From Phormidium tenue FACHB-1052 (GTDB lineage Bacteria; Cyanobacteriota; Cyanobacteriia; Phormidesmidales; Phormidesmidaceae), in assembly GCF_014696675.1 (NCBI RefSeq), contig NZ_JACJQN010000022.1:19147-83146 (forward strand): 64,000 nucleotides of DNA, written 5' to 3'. The translations under genes were made by a program, and so were the position numbers. The notes under the pieces are model-generated. The model had not been told where the DNA came from. It ran no database searches and saw only the letters and a list, made by a program, of their open reading frames with translations. This document shows positions 27,480-36,416 of this stretch, piece after piece (the stretch's first letter is position 1; each line of letters starts with the position of its first letter).

Positions 27480-28186
27480 GGGCGTTCCCCTCTGGAACTT
27501 GCCGAATTGCTCTCGTCAGGGGGGCGAAAGCGGTAGCCCACCCCGCGCACGCTCTCGATCCAATGGGCGGCCTCTAGGGGGTCGAGCTTTTTACGCAGCC
27601 GCTGAATGGCCACATCGACGACATTGGTGCTGGGGTTAAAGTCGTAGCCCCAGACATGCTCCAAAATTTGGGTGCGGGTTAGCACTCGACCGGGCGATCG
27701 CATCAAATATTCCAGCAGGTTAAACTCCCGCGCCGTCAGCTCGACCTGGTGCCCGCCGCAGGTGACTTCGCGGGTGATGCGATCGAGGCGCAGGGGGCCA
27801 GCGGCCAAAAAATTCTGCCGTTCACCGCTGCTGCGCCGCACCACCGCGTGCATGCGGGCCACCAGTTCTTCGACGTAGAAGGGCTTAGCGATGTAGTCGT
27901 CAGCCCCCAGATTTAGCCCGGCCAGGCGATCGTCTAGCTCGTTGCGGGCGGTGATTAAAATTACCGGCACGGCGTAGCCCGCCCCCCGCAGCGCCTTGAG
28001 AATGGCCAGCCCGTCCATGCCCGGCACCATGATGTCGAGCAGCACCACGTCGTAGGTGCGATCGGTGGCCAGGGCGTAGCCCTCGGTGCCGTTAGGGCAG
28101 GTATCCACCACAAAGCCCTGTTCTTGCAGCCCCTGGGCCACAAAACTGGCAATTTTGGCCTCGTCTTCGACTAATAAAACGTTCAT
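27476..28186 (-). CDS. OmpR/PhoB-family response regulator (CusR-like)
   Basis: 236 residues: a receiver with phosphoacceptor D51 (LLDIMVPGMDG), DDYIAKPF around the conserved lysine, and a C-terminal winged helix (ELTAREFNLLEYLMRSPGRVLTR, TNVVDVAIQRLRKKLD). It most resembles heavy-metal response regulators of the CusR/CopR group. The partner kinase gene overlaps its end by 4 nt. It is divergent from the secreted repeat-protein gene at 28316 with 129 nt between starts, making that gene a probable target by analogy with such systems. Confidence 0.92.
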   Translation of the reverse strand: MNVLLVEDEAKIASFVAQGLQEQGFVVDTCPNGTEGYALATDRTYDVVLLDIMVPGMDGLAILKALRGAGYAVPVILITARNELDDRLAGLNLGADDYIAKPFYVEELVARMHAVVRRSSGERQNFLAAGPLRLDRITREVTCGGHQVELTAREFNLLEYLMRSPGRVLTRTQILEHVWGYDFNPSTNVVDVAIQRLRKKLDPLEAAHWIESVRGVGYRFRPPDESNSASSRGERP

Positions 28187-28315
28187 AGATGTTCACAACC
28201 TAGCACCGCCAGCGGGTCACAAAAATGACAAAGCTGTAATTTGGTGGCCATGGTTTTGCCATAGTGCCCAGGCTTAATAGGAATCGTCAACCTCAATCAC
28301 CGGAGCCAATTATCC

Positions 28316-28885
28316 ATGGCAATGCATCGTTCACTGCTGACCGCTGCCCTGGCCGCTGCCCTGGTAAGCGGTCTGGGCTTGGCCGCCTTTAGCCAAACCA
28401 CCCAAGATCAACCCACACCCCCTGAAGCCACCCCAACCGAGCCCGGTCAGCGGCCCGAGGGCCGGGGTCGAGGTCACGGGGAAGGGCTGGCCAATGCCGC
28501 AGCGGATCTAGGCGTTAGCGAAGCCGCGCTGCGGGAAGCCCTGGGCCTACCTGCTGAACCGCCGCCGCGCCCTGACCTAGCCGCCGCCGCCGCCACTGAG
28601 CTGGGGGTAAGCGAAACTGAGCTGCGGGAAGCTCTGCGCAGCGGCAGAGATGGCGATCGCGGTCAAAGACTGGCCACCGCCGCCACGCAGCTCGGCGTCA
28701 CTGAAGCCGCTTTAAAAGCCGCCCTGGGCCTGCCCGCCGAGCCGCCCGCCCGGCCTGACCTGGCCGCTGCTGCCGCCGAACTAGGCGTCAGTGAAACCGA
28801 TCTCCAGGAGGCCCTGCGCAGCAACATGGGAAGAGGCCGGGGGCCAGGAGGCTGCGCCCCCGAGGGCAGTCCCCCAGCGCAGTAG
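28316..28885 (+). CDS. Secreted repeat protein, unknown function
   Basis: 189 residues. A signal peptide (LLTAALAAALVSGLGLAAFS) is followed by a Pro/Thr/Glu linker, an Arg/Gly patch, and tandem repeats built on LGVSEAALREALGLPAEPP and LGVSETELREALRS. The two ~20-residue subunits alternate, giving two ~75-residue super-repeats that differ at few positions, so the duplication is recent or under conservation. Helical, acidic and Ala-rich, it ends in GRGRGPGGCAPEGSPPAQ. It is divergent from a CusR-like regulator gene. A strong intrinsic terminator (28920-28960) follows. An alternative ATG lies two codons in. Confidence 0.75.
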   Translation: MAMHRSLLTAALAAALVSGLGLAAFSQTTQDQPTPPEATPTEPGQRPEGRGRGHGEGLANAAADLGVSEAALREALGLPAEPPPRPDLAAAAATELGVSETELREALRSGRDGDRGQRLATAATQLGVTEAALKAALGLPAEPPARPDLAAAAAELGVSETDLQEALRSNMGRGRGPGGCAPEGSPPAQ

Positions 28886-28919
28886 TTCCTGGCCATAGTC
28901 AATCGTCACTTCCCCGGCT

Positions 28920-28960
28920 GCACCCTGGCTATCTCGGCGAGATGGCCAGGGTGCTTTTTT
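28920..28960 (+). terminator. Intrinsic terminator of the repeat-protein gene
   Basis: A 16-bp stem (GCACCCTGGCTATCTC with GAGATGGCCAGGGTGC, one G-T pair), loop GGC, followed by TTTTTT. Classic rho-independent form, pointing rightwards. Confidence 0.88.
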
Positions 28961-28962
28961 AG

Positions 28963-29352
28963 CTAGTCAATGCGGTAGCGAATTAGGGCGCGCACGTCGG
29001 CGGGCTGGAGGCCCAGGTCGTCGGCTAGGGCCTGCTCGATGTCGGCGTAATCTACCAGGGGGTACTCAAACTCCATTTCTTGCAGCGACGAGCCGCTGGT
29101 GCGGACACTAATTTCGGTCACTTGAGACTGGAGGTCGATTTCGGCATCGAGGGCGAGCACGGTGACATCAAAGGAGACGGTCACCGGCTGGACACCAGTG
29201 GTGTCGATCTGGCGATCGCCGCCGTAGGTTTGACTCAGCACGCGGCCAGTGAACCAACCACTGCCCACCCACACCGCCCCACCAGTCAGCACCAGGGGAG
29301 CGACAAACCCCAGGCCAATTTTCAGGTAGCGCTGGAGGTGGTGCATGGGCAT
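28963..29352 (-). CDS. Membrane-anchored hypothetical protein
   Basis: 129 residues starting MPMHHLQRYLKIGLGF; AAGG lies 7 nt upstream of ATG 29352. A single hydrophobic segment (IGLGFVAPLVLTGGAVWVGSGW) anchors it, followed by a soluble domain of ~90 residues predicted as beta-rich (PVTVSFDVTVLALDAEIDLQSQVTEISVRTSG) and an acidic helical end (DYADIEQALADDLGLQPADVRALIRYRID). Family not recognised. It is divergent from the response-regulator gene at 29412 with only 59 nt between starts, so they likely share a control region and the protein may be a target or sensor partner of that two-component system. Confidence 0.7.
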   Translation of the reverse strand: MPMHHLQRYLKIGLGFVAPLVLTGGAVWVGSGWFTGRVLSQTYGGDRQIDTTGVQPVTVSFDVTVLALDAEIDLQSQVTEISVRTSGSSLQEMEFEYPLVDYADIEQALADDLGLQPADVRALIRYRID

Positions 29353-29411
29353 AGCTGGCCTTAAAGTAGGTAACTGGATGACAGGGTTCGCCCCTGGGAG
29401 AACCACCGCCG

Positions 29412-30101
29412 ATGAAGATTCTACTGGTTGAAGACGATCTGGCGCAGCTTCACCCGCTTCAGCAAGCACTGATGAAAGCCAACCATCGAGTCGATGCGGT
29501 GGCAGATGGGCTGGTGGCGCAAACGCTGATGGGCGATCGCCCCTACGATCTGCTGGTGCTCGACTGGATGCTGCCCCAGGTGAGCGGCCTAGAGCTGTGC
29601 CAGGGCTACCGCCGCCTGGGCAAGACCGCTCCGGTGCTGCTGCTCACCGCCAAAGACACCACCGCCGATAAGGTGATGGGGCTCGATGCCGGGGCCGACG
29701 ACTACCTGGTAAAACCGGTAAACCTCAGCGAATTTTTGGCGCGGGTGCGGGCGTTGGGGCGCAGGTCGCCCCTGTGGCTGGGCGATCGCCTCACCCTAGA
29801 CGATCTTGCCCTCGACCTCAACACCCTGATTTTGGAATGCCCCCAGGGCTCGGTGCAGCTCTCAGGGCGAGAGTTTCAGCTGATGGAATACCTGCTGCGC
29901 CATCCCCAGCAGGTGCTGACCCGCGACCAAATCGAGCAGGCCCTGTGGGATTGGGATATGGCCCCCGAGAGCAAAGCCGTGGCCATGCTGGTGCACCGGC
30001 TGCGCCAGCGCTTGCAGACCGTGGGCGCAGACGCCTGGCTGCAAACCATCTACGGCATGGGGTATCGACTGGCCAAGCCCGCCCAGGAGCCCCATGTTTG
30101 A
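29412..30101 (+). CDS. rppA: OmpR-family response regulator (RppA/NrsR-like)
   Basis: 229 residues: a receiver with D51 (VLDWMLPQVSGLELC) and a DDYLVKPV lysine block, then a winged helix (LSGREFQLMEYLLRHPQQVLTRDQI). The DWMLP and SGLELCQ pattern resembles cyanobacterial RppA/NrsR proteins, which with RppB/NrsS adjust nickel and photosystem gene expression in Synechocystis. The symbol is by resemblance only. The kinase gene begins 8 nt before its stop codon, a translationally coupled pair. The ATG is preceded by an AACCACCGCCG stretch without a strong ribosome binding site. Confidence 0.85.
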   Translation: MKILLVEDDLAQLHPLQQALMKANHRVDAVADGLVAQTLMGDRPYDLLVLDWMLPQVSGLELCQGYRRLGKTAPVLLLTAKDTTADKVMGLDAGADDYLVKPVNLSEFLARVRALGRRSPLWLGDRLTLDDLALDLNTLILECPQGSVQLSGREFQLMEYLLRHPQQVLTRDQIEQALWDWDMAPESKAVAMLVHRLRQRLQTVGADAWLQTIYGMGYRLAKPAQEPHV

Positions 30102-31383
30102 GCGCAGTCGTCTCAGCTTGGCCCGCTGGTTTACCCTATCGATGGGCGGCATTTTGGTGCTATTTGCCGGGCTGCTCTACGTTCGCGAAGCCCGCGATCG
30201 CCTCCGCACCTTCGACCAGGCTCTCTACACCACCGGCCAGGTGATCTCCTCAGGGGTCGAAGAAATCAGCCACGGTGACCGCCGCCGCATCGATCTCGAA
30301 GACGCGCCCCTCTTGGGCAGCGACGCCATCCGCATCGACACCAGCATCGTCCTTGCTCGGTGGTATACCCCTGAGAAAACGCTGATGCAGTTTATGGGGC
30401 CAATCCCACCGCCCACGCTGGAGGATGACCTGGGTTTTCAAACAGTTTTAGACCCGGCTTCAGCTCGTCAGCTGCGGCAGCTCACCCTGCCGGTATACCG
30501 CGATGGGCAAATTTTGGGCTATCTCCAGGTGGCAGCCGGGCTCGACCCGGTGGTGCAGCCCCTGCAAAACCTGCGCTGGTTTTTGGCCCTGGGGGTACCG
30601 GCGGCCCTGGGGGCGATCGCCGCCGTGGGCTGGGGGCTGGGGGGCATGGCGATGCAGCCGATTCGCGCCGCCTACCAGCGATTGCAGCAGTTTACCGCCG
30701 ATGCGTCCCACGAGCTGCGTGCCCCCCTGGCGGCGATCGTCAGCCACGCCCAGCTCGGCCTGATGGAACCTACCTCGCCCCAGGAGCAAACCGCCTGCCT
30801 GCAAACCATTTCTGAGGTGGGCGAGGGCATGAGCACCCTAGTGGGGCGGCTGCTGTTTTTAGCTCGCCACCAGGGCCAGCAGCCCTGGCAGATCGGGCCG
30901 CCCATTGACTTGGTGGCCATTCTCACCCCGCTGGTGGCCGACTATAGCGCGGTCATGGCAGCCCAAAACCTCACCTTTACGGCCACCCTGCCGCCCGCGC
31001 CCCTGTGGCTGCGGGCAGAACCCGACCTGCTGCGTCAGGCGCTGATCAATTTGTTAGACAATGCCCGGCGCTACACCCCCGCTGGCGGCACCGTTGCCCT
31101 GCGTGGCGAGGTGCAGCACCGCTGGGTCGTACTGCGGGTAGAAGATTCAGGCATTGGCATTGCCGCCGCCGACCTACCCCACATTTTTGAGCGTTTTTAC
31201 CGGGTCAGCCCGGAGCGATCGCGCCAGTCGGGCGGCGTCGGCCTGGGACTAGCCATTGTGCAGCAAATCATTGCCCTCCACGGTGGGCAAATCCAGGTGA
31301 GCAGCCAGCCCCAGGTGGGCACCCAGTTTGAGATTCGGCTGCCGCTGGCGACACCGCCCCGCCAGTTTCCCAAAAGACCCTAG
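30094..31383 (+). CDS. rppB: Membrane sensor histidine kinase (RppB/NrsS-like)
   Basis: 429 residues: an N-terminal membrane segment (TLSMGGILVLFAGLLYV), a ~125-residue extracytoplasmic domain, a second membrane segment (FLALGVPAALGAIAAVGWGLGGM), HisKA with phospho-His in DASHELRAPLAAIVSHAQL, and an HATPase domain (NLLDNARRYTPAGG, VEDSGIGIAAADLPHIFERFYR, GVGLGLAIVQQII). The ASHELR-APLAAI form is characteristic of cyanobacterial RppB-like kinases. It overlaps its regulator gene by 8 nt. The signal is unknown. Confidence 0.88.
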   Translation: MFERSRLSLARWFTLSMGGILVLFAGLLYVREARDRLRTFDQALYTTGQVISSGVEEISHGDRRRIDLEDAPLLGSDAIRIDTSIVLARWYTPEKTLMQFMGPIPPPTLEDDLGFQTVLDPASARQLRQLTLPVYRDGQILGYLQVAAGLDPVVQPLQNLRWFLALGVPAALGAIAAVGWGLGGMAMQPIRAAYQRLQQFTADASHELRAPLAAIVSHAQLGLMEPTSPQEQTACLQTISEVGEGMSTLVGRLLFLARHQGQQPWQIGPPIDLVAILTPLVADYSAVMAAQNLTFTATLPPAPLWLRAEPDLLRQALINLLDNARRYTPAGGTVALRGEVQHRWVVLRVEDSGIGIAAADLPHIFERFYRVSPERSRQSGGVGLGLAIVQQIIALHGGQIQVSSQPQVGTQFEIRLPLATPPRQFPKRP

Positions 31384-31440
31384 CGCGCCGTCGCCGAAAC
31401 CCTGGTGTTACTTTTGGCCTGCACACTGGGGAAGAACGCC

Positions 31441-31458
31441 GCAGACCGCGAGGTCTGC
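31441..31458 (+). promoter_or_regulatory. Hairpin just upstream of a Shine-Dalgarno
   Basis: GCAGACC-GCGA-GGTCTGC forms a perfect 7-bp stem whose right arm ends 4 nt before the strong AGGAGGTG site (31463-31470) of the small receiver gene. It may end the rppB message or affect ribosome access. Confidence 0.45.
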
Positions 31459-31477
31459 CCACAGGAGGTGGTTAGTG

Positions 31478-31930
31478 ATGACACGCCTAGGCCGTACCTT
31501 AGCCCTGGTAGCCGATCGGCAACTGACTAGCGATGCCCCAGGGCCGCGATCGCCCCGCATTTTGGTCACCGCCAACCGTCTGCGTCTAGCCGCCCTACTC
31601 GAAAAAGCACTGTGTCGTCAGGGTTGGTTGCCCACGGTGGCCCCTAGCCCCCACGCAGTGATTGAGGCCATGCAGCACGCTACCTTTGACCAGATTTTGC
31701 TCGATGCCGACCACTTTCAAGCCGATATTATTTCCCTGGTGGCGGCGGTTGATCGACAGCGGTCTGAGGTGCTTGTGCTGGCCCAAGATTACTGCGTCGG
31801 TGGCCTCAACCTGCGTACCCTAGTGCCTGCCCAAGATATTTTTCTCAAGCCCTTCTCGACCCAGCACCTAGTGGGGGTGCTAAAGCAGCGACAGGCTCAG
31901 CGGCTCTTCCCCAGCGCGATCGGGGCTTAG
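31478..31930 (+). CDS. Stand-alone receiver-like protein
   Basis: 150 residues beginning [18 protein letters not shown] 31478 is set by the perfect AGGAGGTG 7 nt upstream; the frame remains open further up but lacks a site. Residues ~26-140 resemble a receiver: D76 sits at the phosphoacceptor position (QILLDADHF) and K124 at the conserved lysine (FLKPF). The usual acidic pair is replaced by TANR, so Mg2+-dependent phosphorylation may be weak. It follows the RppB-like gene by 94 nt on the same strand and overlaps the end of convergent lgt by 4 nt. Its role may be as a phosphate sink or a protein-binding switch; this is speculation. Confidence 0.7.
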   Translation: MTRLGRTLALVADRQLTSDAPGPRSPRILVTANRLRLAALLEKALCRQGWLPTVAPSPHAVIEAMQHATFDQILLDADHFQADIISLVAAVDRQRSEVLVLAQDYCVGGLNLRTLVPAQDIFLKPFSTQHLVGVLKQRQAQRLFPSAIGA

Positions 31931-32796
31931 CCGCCTTTGATGACATCGGGCAGCGATCGCCGCCCGACATAGAGCCACAGCAACCCAGCCACCCCCAAAA
32001 CAATCCCCGTCAAACTCACCACCTGAGCCATGCGCAGCGGCCCCAGCATGAGGCTATCAAGGCGCAGACCCTCAATCCAAAGGCGACCCAGGCTATAGGT
32101 GGCGAAGTAGACCAAAAACAGCGTGCCCGTCTTCAGCCGTTCGGGATGGCGCAATCCCCAGAAAAATAGCCACAGCACCAAGGCAAACACCCCCAAGTTC
32201 CACAGCGATTCGTAGAGAAAGGTGGGGTGATAGTACTCCACCGCCTCCAAGCCGAGGGGGCGCTGGGCGGGGGGAATGTAGACTCGCCAGGGTAGATTGG
32301 TCGGCCTGCCAAAGGCTTCGGAGTTAAAGAAATTGCCCCAGCGGCCAATGGCCTGGCCCAGCACCAGGGCCGGGGCCACCACATCCGCCAGCGCCCAAAA
32401 TGACAGTCGATTGAGGCGGGCAAACAGCAGTGCCGCCAGCATGCCGCCCAAGATCGCGCCATGAATGGCAATGCCCCCCTGCCAGATGGCAAAGGCACTC
32501 AGCGGGTTGTCAGCATAGCGATCCCACTCAAAGGCGACGTAGTAGAGGCGGGCAGCGGGCAAAGCCCCCAGCACCAGCCAAATCGATAGGTCGGCAACCG
32601 CCTCGGGGTCAAGGCCGCGCCGCTGGGCCAGCCGTTGCGCCAGGGTAATGCCAATCGCCAGGGCGATCGCAATCAGCAGCCCATACCAGCGAATGGTCAG
32701 GGGTCCCAGCTGAAAGATAATCGGCCCCGGCGACGCCAGTTGCGCCAATCCGCTGACCGCCATCTCCAGCCCCAGTTCTATACCTGCTAACTCCAT
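31927..32796 (-). CDS. lgt: Prolipoprotein diacylglyceryl transferase
   Basis: Transfers diacylglycerol from phosphatidylglycerol to the lipobox cysteine of prolipoproteins in the cytoplasmic membrane. The 289-residue protein has about seven membrane segments, the HGAILGG block, and the signature [20 protein letters not shown] with the essential arginine. The start at 32796 may be a few residues long (M12 is an alternative). It lies downstream of cysA on the same strand, separated by a strong hairpin, and converges on a receiver-like gene with a 4-nt overlap. Lipoproteins in this window include SbpA and the binding protein CmpA. Confidence 0.95.
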   Translation of the reverse strand: MELAGIELGLEMAVSGLAQLASPGPIIFQLGPLTIRWYGLLIAIALAIGITLAQRLAQRRGLDPEAVADLSIWLVLGALPAARLYYVAFEWDRYADNPLSAFAIWQGGIAIHGAILGGMLAALLFARLNRLSFWALADVVAPALVLGQAIGRWGNFFNSEAFGRPTNLPWRVYIPPAQRPLGLEAVEYYHPTFLYESLWNLGVFALVLWLFFWGLRHPERLKTGTLFLVYFATYSLGRLWIEGLRLDSLMLGPLRMAQVVSLTGIVLGVAGLLWLYVGRRSLPDVIKGG

Positions 32797-32918
32797 GGCC
32801 CGCCCACCTGCTTACGTCTTGGCCCCCGGCTCGGGGCCAAAACCACTATGACATTATATTGAGGCTCCCTGGCGAGCGATCGCCAGGCTAAACACTGGTT
32901 TGAGGCCAAGACAGCAAG

Positions 32919-32962
32919 TTGCCGGGGAAGGTTTTTGGTGCCGTCAAAACCTTCCCCGGCAA
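32919..32962 (-). terminator. 17-bp inverted repeat between cysA and lgt
   Basis: TTGCCGGGGAAGGTTTT (32919-32935) and its perfect complement (32946-32962) flank a 10-nt loop. It is placed 58 nt after the cysA stop; no T-run follows on the minus strand, but the stem is very stable. Confidence 0.6.
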
Positions 32963-33020
32963 ACTAGAACTGCGCATTTAACCGGTTCACTGAGTCTAGG
33001 GGCAACCAGACCTTTGGGGG

Positions 33021-34052
33021 TTAAGCCACCGACGGCGCAAAACCCGACGCAGTGGCAAAGCTGCGAATCAGCTTGGCCCGTAGGTACACTGTCTGCCCTG
33101 TCTCAATGCCTAGGTCGCGATACTGCTCGCGGTTAATGTGGGCGGTGATGGGGTGGCCATTGTCGAGGGTCAGCTCGATGCGAATCGTCCAGCCTAGGTG
33201 AATGATGTGGTTGATCGTGGCGGCGACGCTGCCGTCGCGATGGCCGGTGAAGATCTCGATATCATGGGGCCGCAGAAACACCTCGCCGTGGGTAGGGGCA
33301 TCGCGGTGGAGCGACTTCCACGTGTTGTCGGGGGAGAGCACGTTGACCGCGCCGATAAAGCTCATCACAAAGGGAGTGGCGGGATTTTCGTAGATCTCAG
33401 CGGGGGAACCGACCTGCTCAACCCGGCCATGGCTCATCACCACGATTTCATCGGCAATCTCCATTGCCTCCTCCTGGTCGTGGGTGACGAAGACGGTGGT
33501 GACATGGACATCGTTGTGGAGGCGGCGCAGCCAGTCGCGCAGATCTTTGCGCACCTTGGCATCGAGGGCACCGAAGGGCTCGTCGAGCAGCAGCACCTGG
33601 GGCTCGACGGCAAGGGCCCGCGCCAGGGCCACCCGCTGTCGCTGCCCGCCCGACAGTTGAGCGGGGTAGCGATCGCCCAACCCATCGAGCTGCACCAGAT
33701 CGAGCAGGGTATCGACCCGATTCTTGATGCGCTCTGGGGGCCACTTTTGCAGCTCTAGGGCAAAGGCCACGTTTTTGCGCACGGTGAGGTGCTTAAACAG
33801 CGCGTAGTGCTGAAACACAAAACCCACCTGGCGATCTTGCACCGTTTTGTGGGTGGCATCTTGGGCCGAAATGTAGATTTTCCCGGTATCAGCCTTTTCT
33901 AAACCGGCTATCACCCGCAGCAAGGTCGATTTACCCGAGCCCGATGGCCCCAGCAGAGCTACCAGAGAACCACTCTTGATATCCAAAGTGATGGGCTCCA
34001 GGGCCTGAAAATCCCCAAACCGCTTTGAAACGTTGTCTACTCTAATTCCCAC
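33021..34052 (-). CDS. cysA: Sulfate/thiosulfate ABC transporter ATP-binding subunit
   Basis: Drives sulfate import with CysT, CysW and the binding protein. In the 343-residue protein the Walker A is GPSGSGKST (35-43), the signature LSGGQRQRV, and Walker [15 protein letters not shown]. The [12 protein letters not shown]-loop form and the C-terminal TOBE-like region ([40 protein letters not shown]) mark the CysA group. The gene diverges from sbpA-cysT-cysW; the 349-nt spacer must hold both promoters. In most bacteria cysA is in the same operon; here it is split off, as in S. elongatus-type sulfur clusters. Confidence 0.94.
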   Translation of the reverse strand: MGIRVDNVSKRFGDFQALEPITLDIKSGSLVALLGPSGSGKSTLLRVIAGLEKADTGKIYISAQDATHKTVQDRQVGFVFQHYALFKHLTVRKNVAFALELQKWPPERIKNRVDTLLDLVQLDGLGDRYPAQLSGGQRQRVALARALAVEPQVLLLDEPFGALDAKVRKDLRDWLRRLHNDVHVTTVFVTHDQEEAMEIADEIVVMSHGRVEQVGSPAEIYENPATPFVMSFIGAVNVLSPDNTWKSLHRDAPTHGEVFLRPHDIEIFTGHRDGSVAATINHIIHLGWTIRIELTLDNGHPITAHINREQYRDLGIETGQTVYLRAKLIRSFATASGFAPSVA

Positions 34053-34401
34053 GGGTGTTTTCCAAAATCTACAGTGTGCTTCGACCAGGGCGCGATACCC
34101 CAGTGAAGCGGTGTCGCTTTCCCCAGGGTCGCTTGGAACCTAAACCTCGGCAGCCGGGGCCGGACATGACTGAGTCTTACAGGGGCGATCGCCCATTCAC
34201 CGAGCTGCAATGTGACCCTACGCTACCCCACTCACAATAAAAATGCAACTCATCCAAAAACAGGGGTGAGCTAATTTTAGAAAAATGTACAAATGACTTC
34301 AACTTCATTTTGAATCTAAGTTCAAAATTTTGTGATACAGTCCGTAAACGTAATCCTCGAAAACCCTATCGAGATACCGGAGATTCTTTGGAGAGCTACC
34401 C
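34053..34401. promoter_or_regulatory. Divergent control region between cysA and sbpA
   Basis: 349 nt with no gene. The sbpA-proximal half is AT-rich and carries an 8-bp dyad (34307-34328, separate entry). Sulfur-starvation control of both operons from here is expected from the gene content. Confidence 0.5.
34307..34328. promoter_or_regulatory. Operator-like dyad ATTTTGAA-N6-TTCAAAAT
   Basis: Perfect 8-bp arms 6 nt apart, 74 nt upstream of the sbpA start. Symmetry and spacing fit a dimeric helix-turn-helix regulator; the CysR-like Crp-family protein encoded at 37770 is a candidate. That link is inference. Confidence 0.45.
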
Positions 34402-35478
34402 ATGACCTCACCTCAACGTTATATTTCGCGGCGATCGGCAATCTTATTTGCGGCTGGCCTGGGGCTAGCGGGCACCCTGGCCGCCTGCGGTAGCACCACA
34501 TCGACCCCCGAGGCCAGCACGGGCGACGCGACCACCGCTGCCGCTGGCCCCGTAGAGCTGACCCTGGTTTCCTACGCCGTGACCCAGGCCGCCTACGAGC
34601 AAATCATTCCTAAATTCGCCGAGAAGTGGAAAGCCGAAACTGGCCAAGAGGTCACCTTTAGCCAGAGCTACGGTGGCTCAGGCTCCCAAACCCGAGCCGT
34701 GCTCGACGGCCTAGAGGCCGATGTCGTCGCCCTGGCCCTAGCCGGAGACACCAAAAAAATTGAAGAAGGTGGCCTGATTGAACCCGGTTGGGAAGGCGAA
34801 GCTCCCAACAATGCGATCGTGCATTCCTCCGTGGCGGCGCTCGTTACCCGGGAGGGCAACCCCAAAAATATTCAGGGTTGGGAAGACTTGGCCCGCGACG
34901 ACGTGCAGGTAGTCACCGCCAACCCCAAAACCTCCGGCGGGGCCAAGTGGAACTTTTTAGGGGCCTGGGGTTTTCAGACCCAAACCGGTGCCGATGACGC
35001 CGCTGCCCTAGACTTCGTTACCAAGGTCTATCAAAACGTGCCGGTACTGCCCAAGGATGCGCGGGAATCCACCGACGTGTTTTTCACCCGAGGCCAGGGA
35101 GATGTGCTGATCAACTACGAAAACGAGGTACTGCTGGCCGCCCAAAATGGCGAAGAGCTGCCCTTTGTGGTTCCCGATGTGAATATTTCCATCGATAACC
35201 CCATTGCGGTTGTCGATGCCAATGTGGATAAGCACGGCACCCGCGAGGTCGCTGAGGCCTTTGTGGAGTTCCTGTTTACCCCCGAGGCCCAAGAAGAATT
35301 TGCCAAAGTGGGCTTCCGCCCCTCTGACCCATCGGTGGGTGAAAAGTTTGCCGATCAGTTCCCTAAAGTTACCACCTTGTTTACGGTGGCTGACCTGGGC
35401 GGTTGGGAAGAAATCGACAAAAAGTTCTTCGCCGATGGGGCAATCTTCGACCAGATTCAATCGAAGGTCGGCAAGTAG
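34402..35478 (+). CDS. sbpA: Sulfate-binding lipoprotein of the sulfate ABC transporter
   Basis: 358 residues. A twin-arginine-like/lipoprotein leader (ISRRSAILFAAGLGLAGTLAACG) ends in the lipobox LAAC; a Ser/Thr/Ala linker follows. The mature protein has family blocks LTLVSYAVTQAAYE, FSQSYGGSGSQTRAV, ADVVALALAGDTKKI, NPKTSGGAKWNFLGAWGF and TRGQGDVLINYENEVLLA, all diagnostic for the sulfate-binding protein Sbp/SbpA. It captures sulfate in the periplasm for CysTWA. cysT follows at 62-92 nt depending on its start. Confidence 0.95.
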   Translation: MTSPQRYISRRSAILFAAGLGLAGTLAACGSTTSTPEASTGDATTAAAGPVELTLVSYAVTQAAYEQIIPKFAEKWKAETGQEVTFSQSYGGSGSQTRAVLDGLEADVVALALAGDTKKIEEGGLIEPGWEGEAPNNAIVHSSVAALVTREGNPKNIQGWEDLARDDVQVVTANPKTSGGAKWNFLGAWGFQTQTGADDAAALDFVTKVYQNVPVLPKDARESTDVFFTRGQGDVLINYENEVLLAAQNGEELPFVVPDVNISIDNPIAVVDANVDKHGTREVAEAFVEFLFTPEAQEEFAKVGFRPSDPSVGEKFADQFPKVTTLFTVADLGGWEEIDKKFFADGAIFDQIQSKVGK

Positions 35479-35540
35479 GTAGATGGCCCTTACCTAGCCC
35501 GCTCTAAACGAGAGCAGGCTGGGGTGAGGGTCGCTCGGGA

Positions 35541-36416
35541 TTGACTAATCGACCTGTTTTCTCTGCACCCATGACTTCATCCCCACCGTCTTCATCCCCA
35601 GGTCTTTGGCACCAGATTGTTCACGCCTCCTGGACCTGGCGGGTCACCTGGCTCTATCTCACCCTGTTTTTGCTTTTGCCGATGGCGGCGCTCGTGCTCA
35701 AGGCTCTGACCCTAAACCCGGCAGAGATTTGGCGCATTGCTACCGATCCGGTAGCCATCTCGACCTACAACGTCACCTTTTTTACAGCGCTGGTGGCCAG
35801 CATTATCAACGGCTTTGCTGGGCTAATTATTGCCTGGGTGCTGGTGCGCTACGAGTTTCCGGGCAAGCGATTCTTAGACGCCATCATCGACTTGCCCTTT
35901 GCTCTGCCGACGGCGGTGGCCGGTTTAACCCTATCGACGATCTACAGCAGCAACGGCCTGATTGGCGGCTTTCTAGAGCCCTTTGGCATCAAGGTGTCGT
36001 TTACCCGTCTGGGGGTGCTGGTGGCGATGATCTTCATCGCGCTGCCCTTTTCGGTGCGGACGGTGCAGCCAGTGCTGCAAGACATGGAGTCAGAAATGGA
36101 AGAGGCCGCCTGGTCGATGGGGGCGTCCCAGTGGCAGACCTTTTGGCGGGTAATTTTGCCGCCGCTGATGCCTGCCATTCTCACCGGAGTGGCCATGGGC
36201 TTTTCGCGGGCGGTGGGTGAGTACGGCTCCGTGGTGATTATTGCGGGCAATATTCCCTTTCAAGACTTAATCGCCCCAGTGCTGATCATTCAGCGTTTGG
36301 AGCAGTTTGACTACGCCGGGGCCACGGTAGTTGGCACGGTGCTGCTGCTGATTTCGCTGTCGGCACTGCTGGTGATCAACCTTATTCAGGCCCGAGGGAG
36401 GCGCTTCTATGGCTGA
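35541..36416 (+). CDS. cysT: Sulfate ABC transporter permease CysT
   Basis: 291 residues from TTG 35541 (GAGGG about 9 nt upstream) or 281 from ATG 35571; the disputed part is an unconserved Ser/Pro-rich N-terminal tail. Six hydrophobic segments, the FALPTAVAGLTL stretch, and the EAA loop EEAAWSMGASQWQTFWRVILPPLMPAI mark the CysT (CysU) permease. The last 8 nt overlap cysW, giving coupled translation. It pairs with CysW to form the sulfate channel. Confidence 0.94.
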   Translation: MTNRPVFSAPMTSSPPSSSPGLWHQIVHASWTWRVTWLYLTLFLLLPMAALVLKALTLNPAEIWRIATDPVAISTYNVTFFTALVASIINGFAGLIIAWVLVRYEFPGKRFLDAIIDLPFALPTAVAGLTLSTIYSSNGLIGGFLEPFGIKVSFTRLGVLVAMIFIALPFSVRTVQPVLQDMESEMEEAAWSMGASQWQTFWRVILPPLMPAILTGVAMGFSRAVGEYGSVVIIAGNIPFQDLIAPVLIIQRLEQFDYAGATVVGTVLLLISLSALLVINLIQARGRRFYG

